This document shows positions 40,623-49,879 of a DNA stretch of 64,000 bases, piece by piece. The stretch's first letter is position 1; the number at the start of each line of letters is the position of its first letter. Source of the stretch: UBA6168 sp041163745 (GTDB lineage Bacteria; Bacteroidota; Bacteroidia; Chitinophagales; Saprospiraceae); contig JBEAQU010000078.1 of NCBI GenBank assembly GCA_041163745.1, forward strand, positions 1 to 64,000. Direction: 5' to 3'. Position numbers and translations under genes: made by a program. Below the pieces are notes generated by a model, which was not told the origin of the DNA, searched no databases, and saw only the letters and a list, made by a program, of their open reading frames with translations.

Positions 40623-42002
40623 ATGCCCCATCGTACCTCCCGGACAAAGCCGCCTTTACCACCCAATCCGTCAACCGTGCCCGCACCTGATTTCTTTCCC
40701 CCGGATCAATTGTATGCCGTCTTCCGACAACACCCTATCATCGTCACAGATAGCCGGCGTGTCATTCCGGGTTGCATCTATTTCGCACTCAAGGGCGAAC
40801 GCTTCGACGGGAACCGGTTCGCCCCGCAGGCCATCGCAGACGGAGCTTCCTACGCTGTCATCGATGACCCCTCCGTCGGAACCGATCCTCCATACCTGCT
40901 CGTCCAGGATACGCTCCGCACTTTGCAGGAACTCGGCCGCTTACATCGCCGGCAATTCGATTGCCCTGTGCTCGCCATCACTGGCAGCAATGGCAAAACC
41001 ACTACGAAGGAACTGGTCTTCTCCGTCCTTGCCAGCCATTATGAAACACACGCCACCACCGGCAACCTCAACAACCACATCGGCGTACCCCTCACCCTCC
41101 TGGCCATGCCGCCCAATACGGAGATCGCCGTCATCGAAATGGGCGCCAACCACCCGGGCGAAATCGCCGAACTCTGCCGCATCGCCGAACCTACCCACGG
41201 CATCATAACCAACGTAGGGAAAGCACACCTGGAAGGCTTCGGCAGCTTCGAAGGCGTCAAACAAACCAAAGCGGAACTCTATCGATTCGTGGAGAGCCAG
41301 CAGGGCTGTGTCTTTGTCAACGGAGACGAACCATTCCTCGATGCCATGGCAGGCCCCTATCAACGTAAATTGGTATACCGACAGACAGCCCAGCTTGCTG
41401 CCGACCAGCCCTATGCCTTCCTTTGCCAGAGGGAAGAACCTTTCCTCCGGGTCGCCTTCCTCGATGCAAACGGCACGGTCCTTACCGCTGATACGCACCT
41501 GTTCGGTCGACATAATTTTCAGAATGTCATGACCGCCATCGCCGTCGGCAAATACTTCAAGGTGCCGGACACCAGAATAGCCGACTCCCTGTCCGCTTAT
41601 ATACCCAATAACAACCGATCCCAATGGGTGTCCTTCCATGACAATACCTTCCTGATGGACGCCTATAACGCCAACCCCACCAGCATGCGGCATGCCCTCC
41701 TGGCATTCGCAAAAGTAAAGGCGGACCGGAAAGTGGCGATCCTGGGTGCCATGCTGGAACTAGGCTCCTATGCCCCCCTCGAACACCTCGATATCGCCCG
41801 GCTCGCTTCCTCGCTCGGCTTCCATCAGGTCCTCTTCGTCGGCGAAGGATTCCGACAAGCCGCCCTGGAGTTGCAGGCTCCTTTCTTTCAAAATACCGCC
41901 GACCTTGCCCATTGGTTCCGGCAACAACATTTCAAGGAGACCAGCTTTCTCGTGAAGGGCTCCCGCAGTATCGGCCTGGAAAGAATGCTAGACCTGCCAT
42001 GA
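40623..42002 (+). CDS. murF: UDP-N-acetylmuramoyl-tripeptide--D-alanyl-D-alanine ligase MurF
   Basis: A 459-residue cytoplasmic Mur ligase that adds D-Ala-D-Ala to the peptidoglycan precursor. The N-terminal domain has VTDSRRVIPGCIYFALKG; the P-loop ATP site is ITGSNGKTTTKE (about residues 118-129); EMGANHPGEI and TNVGKAHLEGFGS follow; the C-terminal domain has MDAYNANPTSM and ILGAMLELG. All are diagnostic. The longer open frame upstream runs through the terminator hairpin, so the ATG at 40623 is preferred; a GTG at 40677 fits family N-termini even better. Its stop overlaps the next start by four bases (ATGA). The gldJ-murF order is common in Bacteroidota. Confidence 0.95.
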   Translation: MPHRTSRTKPPLPPNPSTVPAPDFFPPDQLYAVFRQHPIIVTDSRRVIPGCIYFALKGERFDGNRFAPQAIADGASYAVIDDPSVGTDPPYLLVQDTLRTLQELGRLHRRQFDCPVLAITGSNGKTTTKELVFSVLASHYETHATTGNLNNHIGVPLTLLAMPPNTEIAVIEMGANHPGEIAELCRIAEPTHGIITNVGKAHLEGFGSFEGVKQTKAELYRFVESQQGCVFVNGDEPFLDAMAGPYQRKLVYRQTAQLAADQPYAFLCQREEPFLRVAFLDANGTVLTADTHLFGRHNFQNVMTAIAVGKYFKVPDTRIADSLSAYIPNNNRSQWVSFHDNTFLMDAYNANPTSMRHALLAFAKVKADRKVAILGAMLELGSYAPLEHLDIARLASSLGFHQVLFVGEGFRQAALELQAPFFQNTADLAHWFRQQHFKETSFLVKGSRSIGLERMLDLP

Positions 42003-43210
42003 TTCCACTCAAACAGCAAATCAACCGCTTGTCCGTTGACCTGTTCCCGCAGGTCCGCTCCTTCCGCAGACACCTCCACCAACATCCGGAACTGTCCTTC
42101 GAGGAATTCGAAACCGGGAGGTTCGTCGCAGCGCAACTCCAGGCCATGGGCGTGGCGTTCGAAACGGGCTGGGGCAACACCGGCGTGGTCGCCCTCATTC
42201 AAGGCAACCGATCCGACTCCGGACAGGTCGTGGCCCTTCGCGCCGACATCGATGCACTCCCCATCCAGGAGGCAAACCGACAGCTCAGCTACGCCTCCCA
42301 ACAGGATGGCGTCATGCATGCCTGTGGTCACGATGTACATACGGCTTGTCTGCTCGGGGCTGCCGCCATCCTGCACACCCTGCGCCATTCTTTCGAGGGG
42401 ACTGTGAAACTGATATTCCAACCGGCCGAGGAAAAACTCCCCGGCGGCGCCTCCCGCTTGATCCGGGAGGGTGTCCTTCAAAATCCGACACCCCGGTCCA
42501 TCTTCGGTCAACATGTGCTGCCGGAACTTCCGGCCGGTATGGTGGGCTTCCGACCCGGCATGTATATGGCCAGCGCAGATGAACTGTACCTCACTGTCCA
42601 CGGAAAGGGTGGCCATGGCGCCATGCCCCACCAATGTGTGGATACCGTCCTGCTGGCAGCTCACATCGTTGTCGCCCTCCAACAGGTGGTCAGCCGAAAC
42701 AGCCACCCCCTGGTCCCCTCCGTGCTGACCTTCGGAAATATCCGGAGCGAAGGCGGCGCCACCAATATCATTCCGGATTCCCTCCGCTTGGAAGGAACCT
42801 TCCGGACCATGGACGAACAGTGGCGCGATACCGCCCATCAACTGATCCGGCAAATCGCCGAAGGTGTCGCTCATAGCATGGGCGGACATGCCGTCCTCGA
42901 TATCGTCAAAGGATATCCATGTCTCGAAAACGATGCCTCCCTTACCCTTCGGGCACGACAGTGGGCCGTCGATTTCCTGGGAGCTGACAAAGTCACGGAC
43001 CTGCCCATGCGCATGACCTCGGAAGATTTCGCCTGGTATGCCAGTGAAATTCCCGCCTGCTTCTTCCGCCTCGGCTCCGCAGACCCGACAGACGGAAAAA
43101 ACGCCCCCTTACATTCGGATAAGTTCGATGTGGATGAGTCCTGTCTGGTCACCGGAATGGGACTCATAAGCTGGTTGGCTATCATGGAACTGATGGAAGC
43201 AGCCCCCTGA
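41999..43210 (+). CDS. M20-family amidohydrolase / N-acyl-L-amino-acid hydrolase
   Basis: A 403-residue two-metal amidohydrolase. Metal and catalytic residues are visible in ALRADIDALPI, MHACGHDVHTA, FQPAEE (Glu pair), IFGQHV and the C-terminal TSEDFAWYASEIP and HSDKFDVDE. The dimerisation lid (HGKGGHGAMPHQCVD) is typical of hippurate hydrolase/IAA-amino-acid hydrolase type enzymes (M20D). Its start overlaps the murF stop by four bases, so the two are translationally coupled. The substrate is probably an N-acyl amino acid or peptide, but a role in cell-wall turnover is only suggested by the neighbour. Confidence 0.93.
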   Translation: MIPLKQQINRLSVDLFPQVRSFRRHLHQHPELSFEEFETGRFVAAQLQAMGVAFETGWGNTGVVALIQGNRSDSGQVVALRADIDALPIQEANRQLSYASQQDGVMHACGHDVHTACLLGAAAILHTLRHSFEGTVKLIFQPAEEKLPGGASRLIREGVLQNPTPRSIFGQHVLPELPAGMVGFRPGMYMASADELYLTVHGKGGHGAMPHQCVDTVLLAAHIVVALQQVVSRNSHPLVPSVLTFGNIRSEGGATNIIPDSLRLEGTFRTMDEQWRDTAHQLIRQIAEGVAHSMGGHAVLDIVKGYPCLENDASLTLRARQWAVDFLGADKVTDLPMRMTSEDFAWYASEIPACFFRLGSADPTDGKNAPLHSDKFDVDESCLVTGMGLISWLAIMELMEAAP

Positions 43211-43283
43211 GAGGCCGCCTCTCCCTCCTAACTGATTTCTTCGTTTTTCTTCGGGCACCGGCAACATTCCCGACTTTGGTCCG

Positions 43284-43320
43284 GTACTGGCCGGCCGACA
43301 GCGCGGCCGGCCCCCGGTAC
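43284..43320 (+). terminator. GC-rich hairpin downstream of the M20 hydrolase
   Basis: Perfect 9-bp arms GGCCGGCCG (43289-43297) and CGGCCGGCC (43304-43312) enclose a 6-base loop, with outer GTAC/GTAC pairing. It starts 74 bases after the stop codon. There is no T-tract, so terminator function is inference. Confidence 0.4.
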
Positions 43321-43347
43321 GTACTTACCTCAAGCCTCGCGCCCGTT

Positions 43348-43467
43348 TCACTCCAGCGGTCGCTGAGACAGCGCGTTCTTTTCTATTTTCCCTGCCATCC
43401 AGTTGGATAACGTGATGATACCCCCTCCCATCAGAAATGCTACAAACGCAAATTGGAAAATCAACAT
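43348..43467 (-). CDS. Possible small single-pass membrane protein
   Basis: A 39-codon frame starting MLIFQFAFVAFLMGGGI, with one hydrophobic helix (about residues 1-22) and a charged tail KIEKNALSQRPLE. The contrast between helix and tail looks protein-like for such a short frame. I recognise no family. An in-frame ATG 22 codons upstream exists. No promoter or ribosome-binding evidence supports it, so treat it as a candidate. Confidence 0.3.
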   Translation of the reverse strand: MLIFQFAFVAFLMGGGIITLSNWMAGKIEKNALSQRPLE

Positions 43468-44085
43468 ACCAAATCGTTTTTGAGATGAATGATCCTTGCT
43501 GAACAGTTTCTCCGAGTGTCCGCCCGATGTCACCTTCCGATTCGGCTACCGCCTCCCTAACGGACGACAGCGAAAGTATCGAAAGACGAACAGGCAGAGC
43601 CGGCCCGACGAAACCCAATGATAAATGTTTGGTAAAGGTGGTACGGAGAATTCCTTACTCGTAGACATGACACCCCGTGCAACCCGAACCCACCAGGTCG
43701 ACACCTGGCTTTCTCACTTTGAAGTATAAATGTTGCATGGGAAAATCCGATTGGAACCACGGCCTCGATGCCGCTTTTTGGACTTTTAAGACATTTCAAT
43801 AAAACCAATTTCCTTGCCAAAAATCAAAGGCCATCATTTTTCACATCCACAATACCCTGATGTCTACAAACCCGTCGTAGCTGCAAGCCCCTATGCACAG
43901 ACAGCAGCCACAGCCCCGCTGCCACCGCACTTCCATGGTATCAGGTAAAAAAAACAGACAATTGGAATCGAAGGATCGGGATGCGTCGGCACGAGGAAGG
44001 ACAGACCGACCAGCAAGAAAGGCAGGACATGGTGGCGATTCCCCGGAGACTATCCGAGGCACACCGGCATCGTATCAAGCGGTCA

Positions 44086-44418
44086 TTACCAACGGAGGTC
44101 TTCCTCCACGTCATCCGATGACTGCCGGCCATACCGCTTGCGTGTCTCCAACCGGCGCCGCTGCCGTTCCATGACCAGTCGGGCCAAGGCTATGTTCGCC
44201 GGCTCCCCTCCCTGTGGTGTCAACGCCGCCTGGATGTCCCGCTCCAACACATCATTTCGGTAAAGGAGACTCAACAGATACTCCATGTTGTGTTCGATCA
44301 ACCAGGCTATCCTGTCACAAAGCAGCTCGAACAGACCCTCCTCCCCAGGGGATGCTCCCCCCGTCGGTACCAGTTCGAACGATTCGGCAAGTTGCTCAGA
44401 CCACACTTTTTCTTGCAT
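44086..44418 (-). CDS. Conserved-looking hypothetical protein, helical
   Basis: A 110-residue, acidic N-terminal and basic C-terminal protein predicted to be all helical. The central LFELLCDRIAWLIEHNMEYLLSLLYRNDV segment (quoted in parts: LCDRIAWLIEHNMEYL, LLSLLYRNDV) followed by IALARLVMERQRRR is a pattern I have seen in uncharacterised small Bacteroidota proteins. No catalytic motif. It lies 38 bases downstream of the GH3-family gene on the same strand, so the two are probably co-transcribed. Function unknown. Confidence 0.65.
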   Translation of the reverse strand: MQEKVWSEQLAESFELVPTGGASPGEEGLFELLCDRIAWLIEHNMEYLLSLLYRNDVLERDIQAALTPQGGEPANIALARLVMERQRRRLETRKRYGRQSSDDVEEDLRW

Positions 44419-44456
44419 CGATGGAAAAATTTGCAGTTCCTATCTTTAATCCAGGG

Positions 44457-45986
44457 TCAACCCGGAAAATTGACAGCGAGAAACCGTACAATCTCATCCA
44501 CATAGGTCCGCTCGTTGGACAGTCGGGGCACCTTGTGCTGACCACCGTACTTTCCCTTTTTTTTAAGCCAATTGTGAAAAGTACCAGGTGGTATGGGACG
44601 AAGCCGCAACGGCTCCATGGCCAGGCTGCGGAATCGCTTGGCCTCATAATCGGAATTGTTCCGTTGCAAATGCTCGTCCAACAACAGGACAAATGCCGGC
44701 AGGTCGGCCGGCTCCTTTTCGAACTCCACCAACCATTCATGTCCTCCTTTGCCGGAATCCTGGAAATAAATCGGCGCGACCGTATATTCCAAAGCAACGG
44801 CACCCGTCGCCTTACATGCTTCCGACAAGGCCTGGTCGGTATTGTAAACCATTACTTCCTCCCCGAAAGCATTGACGAATTGCCGCGTCCGGCCTGTTAT
44901 CCTGATCTTGTAGGGTGACACGGACGTGAAGGTCACCGTATCCCCTATGGTGTACCGCCACAGACCGGCGTTTGTAGTGATGACCACCGCGTAGTCCTCC
45001 CCGACCTCCACCTCCGCCAAAGGAATGGCACGGGGCTGCGGATTCGACCATTCCGACAAGGGCAGGAATTCATAAAAGACCCCGTTGTCCGGCAACAACA
45101 TCATGTCCGGTGTCGAGAGGTCGTCCTGGATTGCAAAAAATCCCTCGCTGGCGTTATATATCTCTTGATAGGAAACCTTCGCTCCCGGCAGAAAGGAACG
45201 GAATTGATCCCGATAAGGTGTGAAGCTGACCCCGCCGTGTATGTATGCCTGCAGGTTGGGCCAGATATCCAGGATATGTGACCGACCTGTCTTCTCCAAC
45301 ATCTTTCGGAACAACACCACCGTCCAGGTAGGCACCCCCCCTAACATCACCACATCTTCCCGGCTGCAGCGTTCCGCCATACGGTCTATCTTTTCCTCGA
45401 AATCCTCCATCAAGGCAGTTTCGAAATCCGGTGTGAAGAACGGCCGGGCAATAAACGGCATCTGGCTGATCATGACGGCCGACACATCCCCGACATACGT
45501 GTAGGGAAACCGGCCGGTCCGTTTCAGACTCCCTCCCATCAACAGGCTTTTTCGCTGGAAAAGCGCAGCATCCGGTCGCTCCCGGTAAAACAAGGCGGTG
45601 GCGTCCCATGCCCCTCCCCGATGACAACTGCGGAAATTCTCCTGACTGACCGGGATGAACTTGCTCTTGTCACCGGTTGTGCCGGATGATTTGGAGAAAT
45701 GTCTTACCCGCCCGTTCCACAGGACATCCCGCTCCCCGGCCATCATCCGGTGTATGTACGGGCGGAGAGATTCGTAATCCTGAACGGGCACCCGCCGCGC
45801 AAATTGACGGTAGGACCGGATGTGCCGGTAATCGTACTGCCGGCCCCATTCCGTGTCACGGGCTGCCAACAACAGTTTGTCCAACCACTTCCGCTGCACC
45901 ACCTGCGCATGCCGTACCGCATGCTGTATCTGTTGCTGCCGGTAACGGAGATAAATCCTAAAAAGGCTGTTGGACAGTCTTCTCAT
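44457..45986 (-). CDS. GH3-family acyl-acid amido synthetase-like protein
   Basis: A 509-residue protein of the GH3 (auxin-responsive) branch of the adenylate-forming ANL superfamily. In plants these couple acyl acids to amino acids; in bacteria the role is mostly unknown. The ATP-binding signature is FSKSSGTTGDKSKFIPVS (about residues 97-114). Further family segments are LGGVPTWTVVLF, NASEGFFAIQDD, LWRYTIGDTVTFTS and KIRITGRTRQFVNAFGEEV. The length is normal and the frame complete. It starts 51 bases from the ftsK stop on the same strand, and a 110-residue gene follows. Confidence 0.92.
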   Translation of the reverse strand: MRRLSNSLFRIYLRYRQQQIQHAVRHAQVVQRKWLDKLLLAARDTEWGRQYDYRHIRSYRQFARRVPVQDYESLRPYIHRMMAGERDVLWNGRVRHFSKSSGTTGDKSKFIPVSQENFRSCHRGGAWDATALFYRERPDAALFQRKSLLMGGSLKRTGRFPYTYVGDVSAVMISQMPFIARPFFTPDFETALMEDFEEKIDRMAERCSREDVVMLGGVPTWTVVLFRKMLEKTGRSHILDIWPNLQAYIHGGVSFTPYRDQFRSFLPGAKVSYQEIYNASEGFFAIQDDLSTPDMMLLPDNGVFYEFLPLSEWSNPQPRAIPLAEVEVGEDYAVVITTNAGLWRYTIGDTVTFTSVSPYKIRITGRTRQFVNAFGEEVMVYNTDQALSEACKATGAVALEYTVAPIYFQDSGKGGHEWLVEFEKEPADLPAFVLLLDEHLQRNNSDYEAKRFRSLAMEPLRLRPIPPGTFHNWLKKKGKYGGQHKVPRLSNERTYVDEIVRFLAVNFPG

Positions 45987-46037
45987 CGCGGAAGGTAAAT
46001 TTTTACAACATACAAAAATGCAGGTAAAGGGAATCGT

Positions 46038-48551
46038 CTATTTCTTATTCTTCCAGGTGACCAAGTACCGGTCCAGTTCCGCCTCATCGTAGAGCAACAC
46101 CTCCCGAGGTTTGCTACCTTCCGCCGGTCCGACCACTCCGATCGCTTCCAACTGGTCCATGATGCGGCCGGCTCGGTTGTATCCCAACTTGAGCCGACGC
46201 TGTATCATGGAGGTGGATCCGTGCTGGCTTTGCACCACCAAACGGGCCGCATCCTCGAGCATGTCGTCCATATCACTCGGGTCGAACGTACCTCCCGGCC
46301 CCTGCCCATCGTCATCCCCATGGTATTCCGGCAGATAGTACGGATCCGGATAACCGTTCTGCCGGGATATGAACTCGATCACATCCTCCACTTCCGGCGT
46401 ATCGACAAAAGCACTCTGAAGCCGAAGCATGTCCCCACCTACCGAAAAGAGCATGTCCCCTCGACCCACCAACTGCTCGGCACCGCTGGCATCCAATATG
46501 GTACGGGAATCCACCTTGGCCGAAACCTTGTAGGCTATGCGCGCAGGAAAGTTGGCTTTGATCACACCGGTTATGATATTGACCGAAGGCCGCTGTGTGG
46601 CAATGATGAGATGGATGCCCACCGCCCGCGCCAACTGAGCCAGACGACCGATCGGCAACTCGATCTCCTTACCGGCCGTCATGATCAAATCCGCGAACTC
46701 ATCTATCACCAAAACAATGAAAGGCAGGAACTTATGCCCGTTGTTAGGGTTCAGCCGACGGGCAACGAATTTTTCGTTGTATTCCGTGATGTTCCGGACA
46801 TGCGCCTTTTTCATCAGGTCGTATCGCGTGTCCATCTCTATGCACAGTGAATTCAAGGTGTGGATGACCTTGGTCGTTTCCGTGGTGATCGGCTCCTCCT
46901 GCCCCGGCAGAAACGCAAGGAAATGATACAGCAACCGGGCATAGGGGAAAAGCTCCACTTTCTTGGGGTCTATCAATACCAGCTTGACCTGAGAAGGGTG
47001 CTTCTTGAAAAGAACGGACAACAGAATGGCGTTGATTCCCACCGACTTCCCCTGACCGGTGGCACCGGCTATCAACAAGTGCGGCATCTTGGCCAGGTCC
47101 ACCACGAACACCTCATTGGCAATCGACTTTCCCAGGGCGATGGGAAGGTCCATCTTGGACCGATTGAACTTCTCGTGCATCAACAACTCCTTGAGCGCCA
47201 CAATCTGCTTGCTTTTGTTCGGCACTTCGATCCCGATTGTCCCGCGCCCGGGAATCGGTGCGATGATCCGGATACCCAGGGCGGCCAGACTCAGCGCAAT
47301 GTCGTCCTCCAGGTTTTTGATCCGGGAAATCCGCACACCCGGCGCCGGCACAATCTCATACAGCGTGACCGTCGGACCGATGGTCGCTCGGATCTTCACA
47401 ATCTCTATCTTGTAGTTCAGCAGGGTCTCGACGATCTGGTCCTTGTTCGCTTCCAGCTCCGCCCGGTCAATCTCCACCTTCTGGTCCGCGTAATCCTTCA
47501 GCAACATCATGACCGGGTACTCATAGGATCCCAACTCCAACGTGGAATCGTACGGTTCGCTGAAATGCTCGTTCGGCTGGGCAGCCGCCATCTCCGGAAA
47601 CAGGCTGCCCTGCTCGGTCGTCGGCCCGGGCACCACCACCATGGTAGGGTCCTGTCCGACCGGTGCTGCCGGAACCGCAGCAGGGTCCGCCTCAGCGCCT
47701 GAAAGCGCTATCTCGAAATCGTCGTCGCCAGGGCGCAGGGTGCGGGGGCGCTCCGACGACCGCTCCTTCCGTTCCTCGCCTTCCGGTGACAACTGGAAAT
47801 TCAATTGCCCCTCCTGCTCCTCCGATACCCTTTCGCGCATCGACGCATTTTCACGGGAAGCCACCGGCGATGTGCGCCTGGCACCTGCGCCTGCGGTTGC
47901 CACCACCGGCCGTCTAGCGCGGGCATAACGACCGCTGATGAGGTCCGCCAACAACAACTTGGTGTTCCGCACCGCCAACTGTGGCGTCAATTCATTGAAA
48001 TTGGGGTTCGCAAACCATACTATCAGTGCTATCAAAATGAACAGGAACAGCACCACCATGCCAAGGACCCCGACAAAACTCGTCATCCACGCACTCACAG
48101 CCTCCCCAAAGGCCCCTCCCCAAGGAAAGGTGGCTTCCCCGAAAATGAACTCCAGAAATACGGAACTGCCCAACACAAGCAGCAAGGTCTGCCGAAGCAT
48201 CCGCCGATGTACCCGCAAGGGTATCCGCTTCATCATCGACCAACCCAGTATCGCCGTCACATATACCAATGCAAACGACGGCAATCCGAAGCCCCACCAG
48301 AAAAAGGTGTTCGAAACAACCGCACCCAGCCGCCCCAGCAGGTTGGACGCGTGAAACCCATCGCTGAACAACTCCATCAATGGCTTGCTATTCACATCGT
48401 CGTAATCGTCCGTCCAAGTAAAAAGATAAGAAAAAAATGCGATGAAAAGGTAGGCGGATATGAACATCAGCATGACACCCAGCAACTTGGGTATCCGGTC
48501 ATCCCCCCCGAATTTAAAACTGAGCTGATTTGTCTTTTTCTTTGCTGCCAT
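46038..48551 (-). CDS. ftsK: DNA translocase FtsK
   Basis: An 837-residue FtsK/SpoIIIE protein that pumps chromosome ends through the division septum and activates dimer resolution. The N-terminus has four or five membrane helices (about 25-185), followed by a short charged linker. The motor has Walker A in GATGQGKSVGINA (about residue 495), LVLIDPKKVELF, Walker B in IVLVIDEFADL, and IATQRPSVNIITG. The C-terminal gamma winged helix (QSQHGSTSMIQRRLKLGYNRAG) is the part that reads polar chromosome sequences. All elements are complete. Confidence 0.97.
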   Translation of the reverse strand: MAAKKKTNQLSFKFGGDDRIPKLLGVMLMFISAYLFIAFFSYLFTWTDDYDDVNSKPLMELFSDGFHASNLLGRLGAVVSNTFFWWGFGLPSFALVYVTAILGWSMMKRIPLRVHRRMLRQTLLLVLGSSVFLEFIFGEATFPWGGAFGEAVSAWMTSFVGVLGMVVLFLFILIALIVWFANPNFNELTPQLAVRNTKLLLADLISGRYARARRPVVATAGAGARRTSPVASRENASMRERVSEEQEGQLNFQLSPEGEERKERSSERPRTLRPGDDDFEIALSGAEADPAAVPAAPVGQDPTMVVVPGPTTEQGSLFPEMAAAQPNEHFSEPYDSTLELGSYEYPVMMLLKDYADQKVEIDRAELEANKDQIVETLLNYKIEIVKIRATIGPTVTLYEIVPAPGVRISRIKNLEDDIALSLAALGIRIIAPIPGRGTIGIEVPNKSKQIVALKELLMHEKFNRSKMDLPIALGKSIANEVFVVDLAKMPHLLIAGATGQGKSVGINAILLSVLFKKHPSQVKLVLIDPKKVELFPYARLLYHFLAFLPGQEEPITTETTKVIHTLNSLCIEMDTRYDLMKKAHVRNITEYNEKFVARRLNPNNGHKFLPFIVLVIDEFADLIMTAGKEIELPIGRLAQLARAVGIHLIIATQRPSVNIITGVIKANFPARIAYKVSAKVDSRTILDASGAEQLVGRGDMLFSVGGDMLRLQSAFVDTPEVEDVIEFISRQNGYPDPYYLPEYHGDDDGQGPGGTFDPSDMDDMLEDAARLVVQSQHGSTSMIQRRLKLGYNRAGRIMDQLEAIGVVGPAEGSKPREVLLYDEAELDRYLVTWKNKK

Positions 48552-48714
48552 GCGCTCGCCGATTCGCCGATCGTTGGGAGTTATTGTATAACGAATTGCC
48601 TATGAAACTGCTACATGGAATTACGGCGTCTTTCGGAAATTGGCGCACATATGTACCGTCTGTTCCGGCAGCCCTCGTTTTGCCGCTTACCGCTGCCAAA
48701 GGCATCCGCTGTGG

Positions 48715-48722
48715 CAAAGTTA
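48715..48722 (-). promoter_or_regulatory. Promoter-like TAnnTTTG box upstream of ftsK
   Basis: The minus strand reads TAACTTTG, a perfect -7 match, about 165 bases before the ftsK start in the radC-ftsK gap. No -33 TTG at standard spacing. Confidence 0.3.
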
Positions 48723-48843
48723 TATAAATCATCCGGTTTATGGGTGCGGGCCTGTGTATCACCTGACCGGTATGCCGCCTCCCTTCCGTCGGCAAGTGAC
48801 TGGCATACCAGCCTGCAACCCACTTGCTCCCAGGCATCCCACC

Positions 48844-49548
48844 TCATATCTGCCCTTCATCCATAAAACTGTAATATCCTTGGTCCGACACTATCAAATG
48901 ATCCAGGATGGGAATGCCCAGGAGATCACCGGACGATTTCAAGCGTCGGGTTAGGTCTATGTCCGCCTGGCTGGGTCGAAGGGTACCGGACGGGTGGTTG
49001 TGACAGACTATCAAACCGACCGCCTTCGACTCCAATGCCCTTCGGAAAACGATACGTGCATCCACCACCGTCGCATCCGTACCGCCGATGCTGATTTGTT
49101 CCCGTCCGATGACCTTGTTGGCTTTGTTCAGCAGCAGCATCCAGAATTCCTCATGCCCCAGGTCCTGCAAAGACGGAAACAACACCTGATATGCATCCCC
49201 ACTGCATCGGATGACCGGCATTTCAAGAAAGGCCGCCCGTTGCCGACGTCGACCCAACTCCATCGCCGCACTGATGGTGATGGCCTTCGCTTCCCCGATA
49301 CCCTTGAATTTAATCAGGTCCGGTATGCTGAGCTTGCTCAGCACCGTCAGGTTCTGGCCACTGGCATGCAATATACGCTTGGCAAGTTCCACCGCTGATT
49401 CGTGCCTGCTTCCCGAACCCAGCAGAATGGCCAGCAATTCGGCATCCGACAAGGATGCCCTGCCTTTGTGTATCATCTTTTCCCGGGGACGGTCGTCTTC
49501 CGCCCATGCCGTAATGGGCAGATTGGTTGATTCGGTGTAAGGTTCCAT
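48844..49548 (-). CDS. radC: RadC family protein (UPF0758, JAB/MPN domain)
   Basis: A 234-residue protein. The N-terminal helix-hairpin-helix part has DDRPREKMIHKG, LSDAELLAILLGSGS and LIKFKGIGEAKA; the C-terminal JAB domain has the metal motif HNHPSGTLRPSQAD (H-x-H-x10-D). This is the standard RadC architecture. Despite its name, direct evidence for a role in DNA repair is weak across the family. A promoter-like box lies about 105 bases upstream of the start. Confidence 0.94.
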   Translation of the reverse strand: MEPYTESTNLPITAWAEDDRPREKMIHKGRASLSDAELLAILLGSGSRHESAVELAKRILHASGQNLTVLSKLSIPDLIKFKGIGEAKAITISAAMELGRRRQRAAFLEMPVIRCSGDAYQVLFPSLQDLGHEEFWMLLLNKANKVIGREQISIGGTDATVVDARIVFRRALESKAVGLIVCHNHPSGTLRPSQADIDLTRRLKSSGDLLGIPILDHLIVSDQGYYSFMDEGQI

Positions 49549-49879
49549 TGGTTCTTTGGTTGTATGATGAATGTTGTGCCGATGGGAGTCCCCAATGCGA
49601 CACCATCCTGCTCGTCGCCTCCCCGCTTTCCCTTTCAGTCGTACCCTTAGTCAAATATAATGAAATTTTTGCACATGCACACCGGTTTGCCGTGACCGGA
49701 AGGCTGCGGTCACTGGTAGCGGAATCCCGCTGCCATCCTCCGCAAAAGTACTGTTATCGCAACGATTTTTTTTCTGCCCCTTTGTCGCATCCGGATGCCG
49801 GCAGTTTTGTTTACTACTAGACAAGGTGGCCGAACACCACCGAAACCTAACCTTTCTTACACCGACAAGATTCCAACGC
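49549..49879. other. Divergent intergenic region radC/nitroreductase
   Basis: A 331-base gap. It contains a TATATTTG box for radC on the minus strand (49652-49659). No gene was recognised; the GTG-initiated extension of the nitroreductase frame from 49826 is not protein-like. Confidence 0.4.
49652..49659 (-). promoter_or_regulatory. Promoter-like TAnnTTTG box upstream of radC
   Basis: The minus strand reads TATATTTG, a perfect -7 match, 104 bases before the radC start. No -33 TTG at standard spacing was found. Confidence 0.4.

Larger units (their letters stand above)
43211..44085. other. 875-base region with few coding signals
   Basis: Between the M20 hydrolase and the 110-residue protein gene. 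It contains a GC-rich hairpin (43284-43320) and one possible 39-residue membrane peptide gene (43348-43467, minus). The rest shows no credible gene. Confidence 0.4.
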
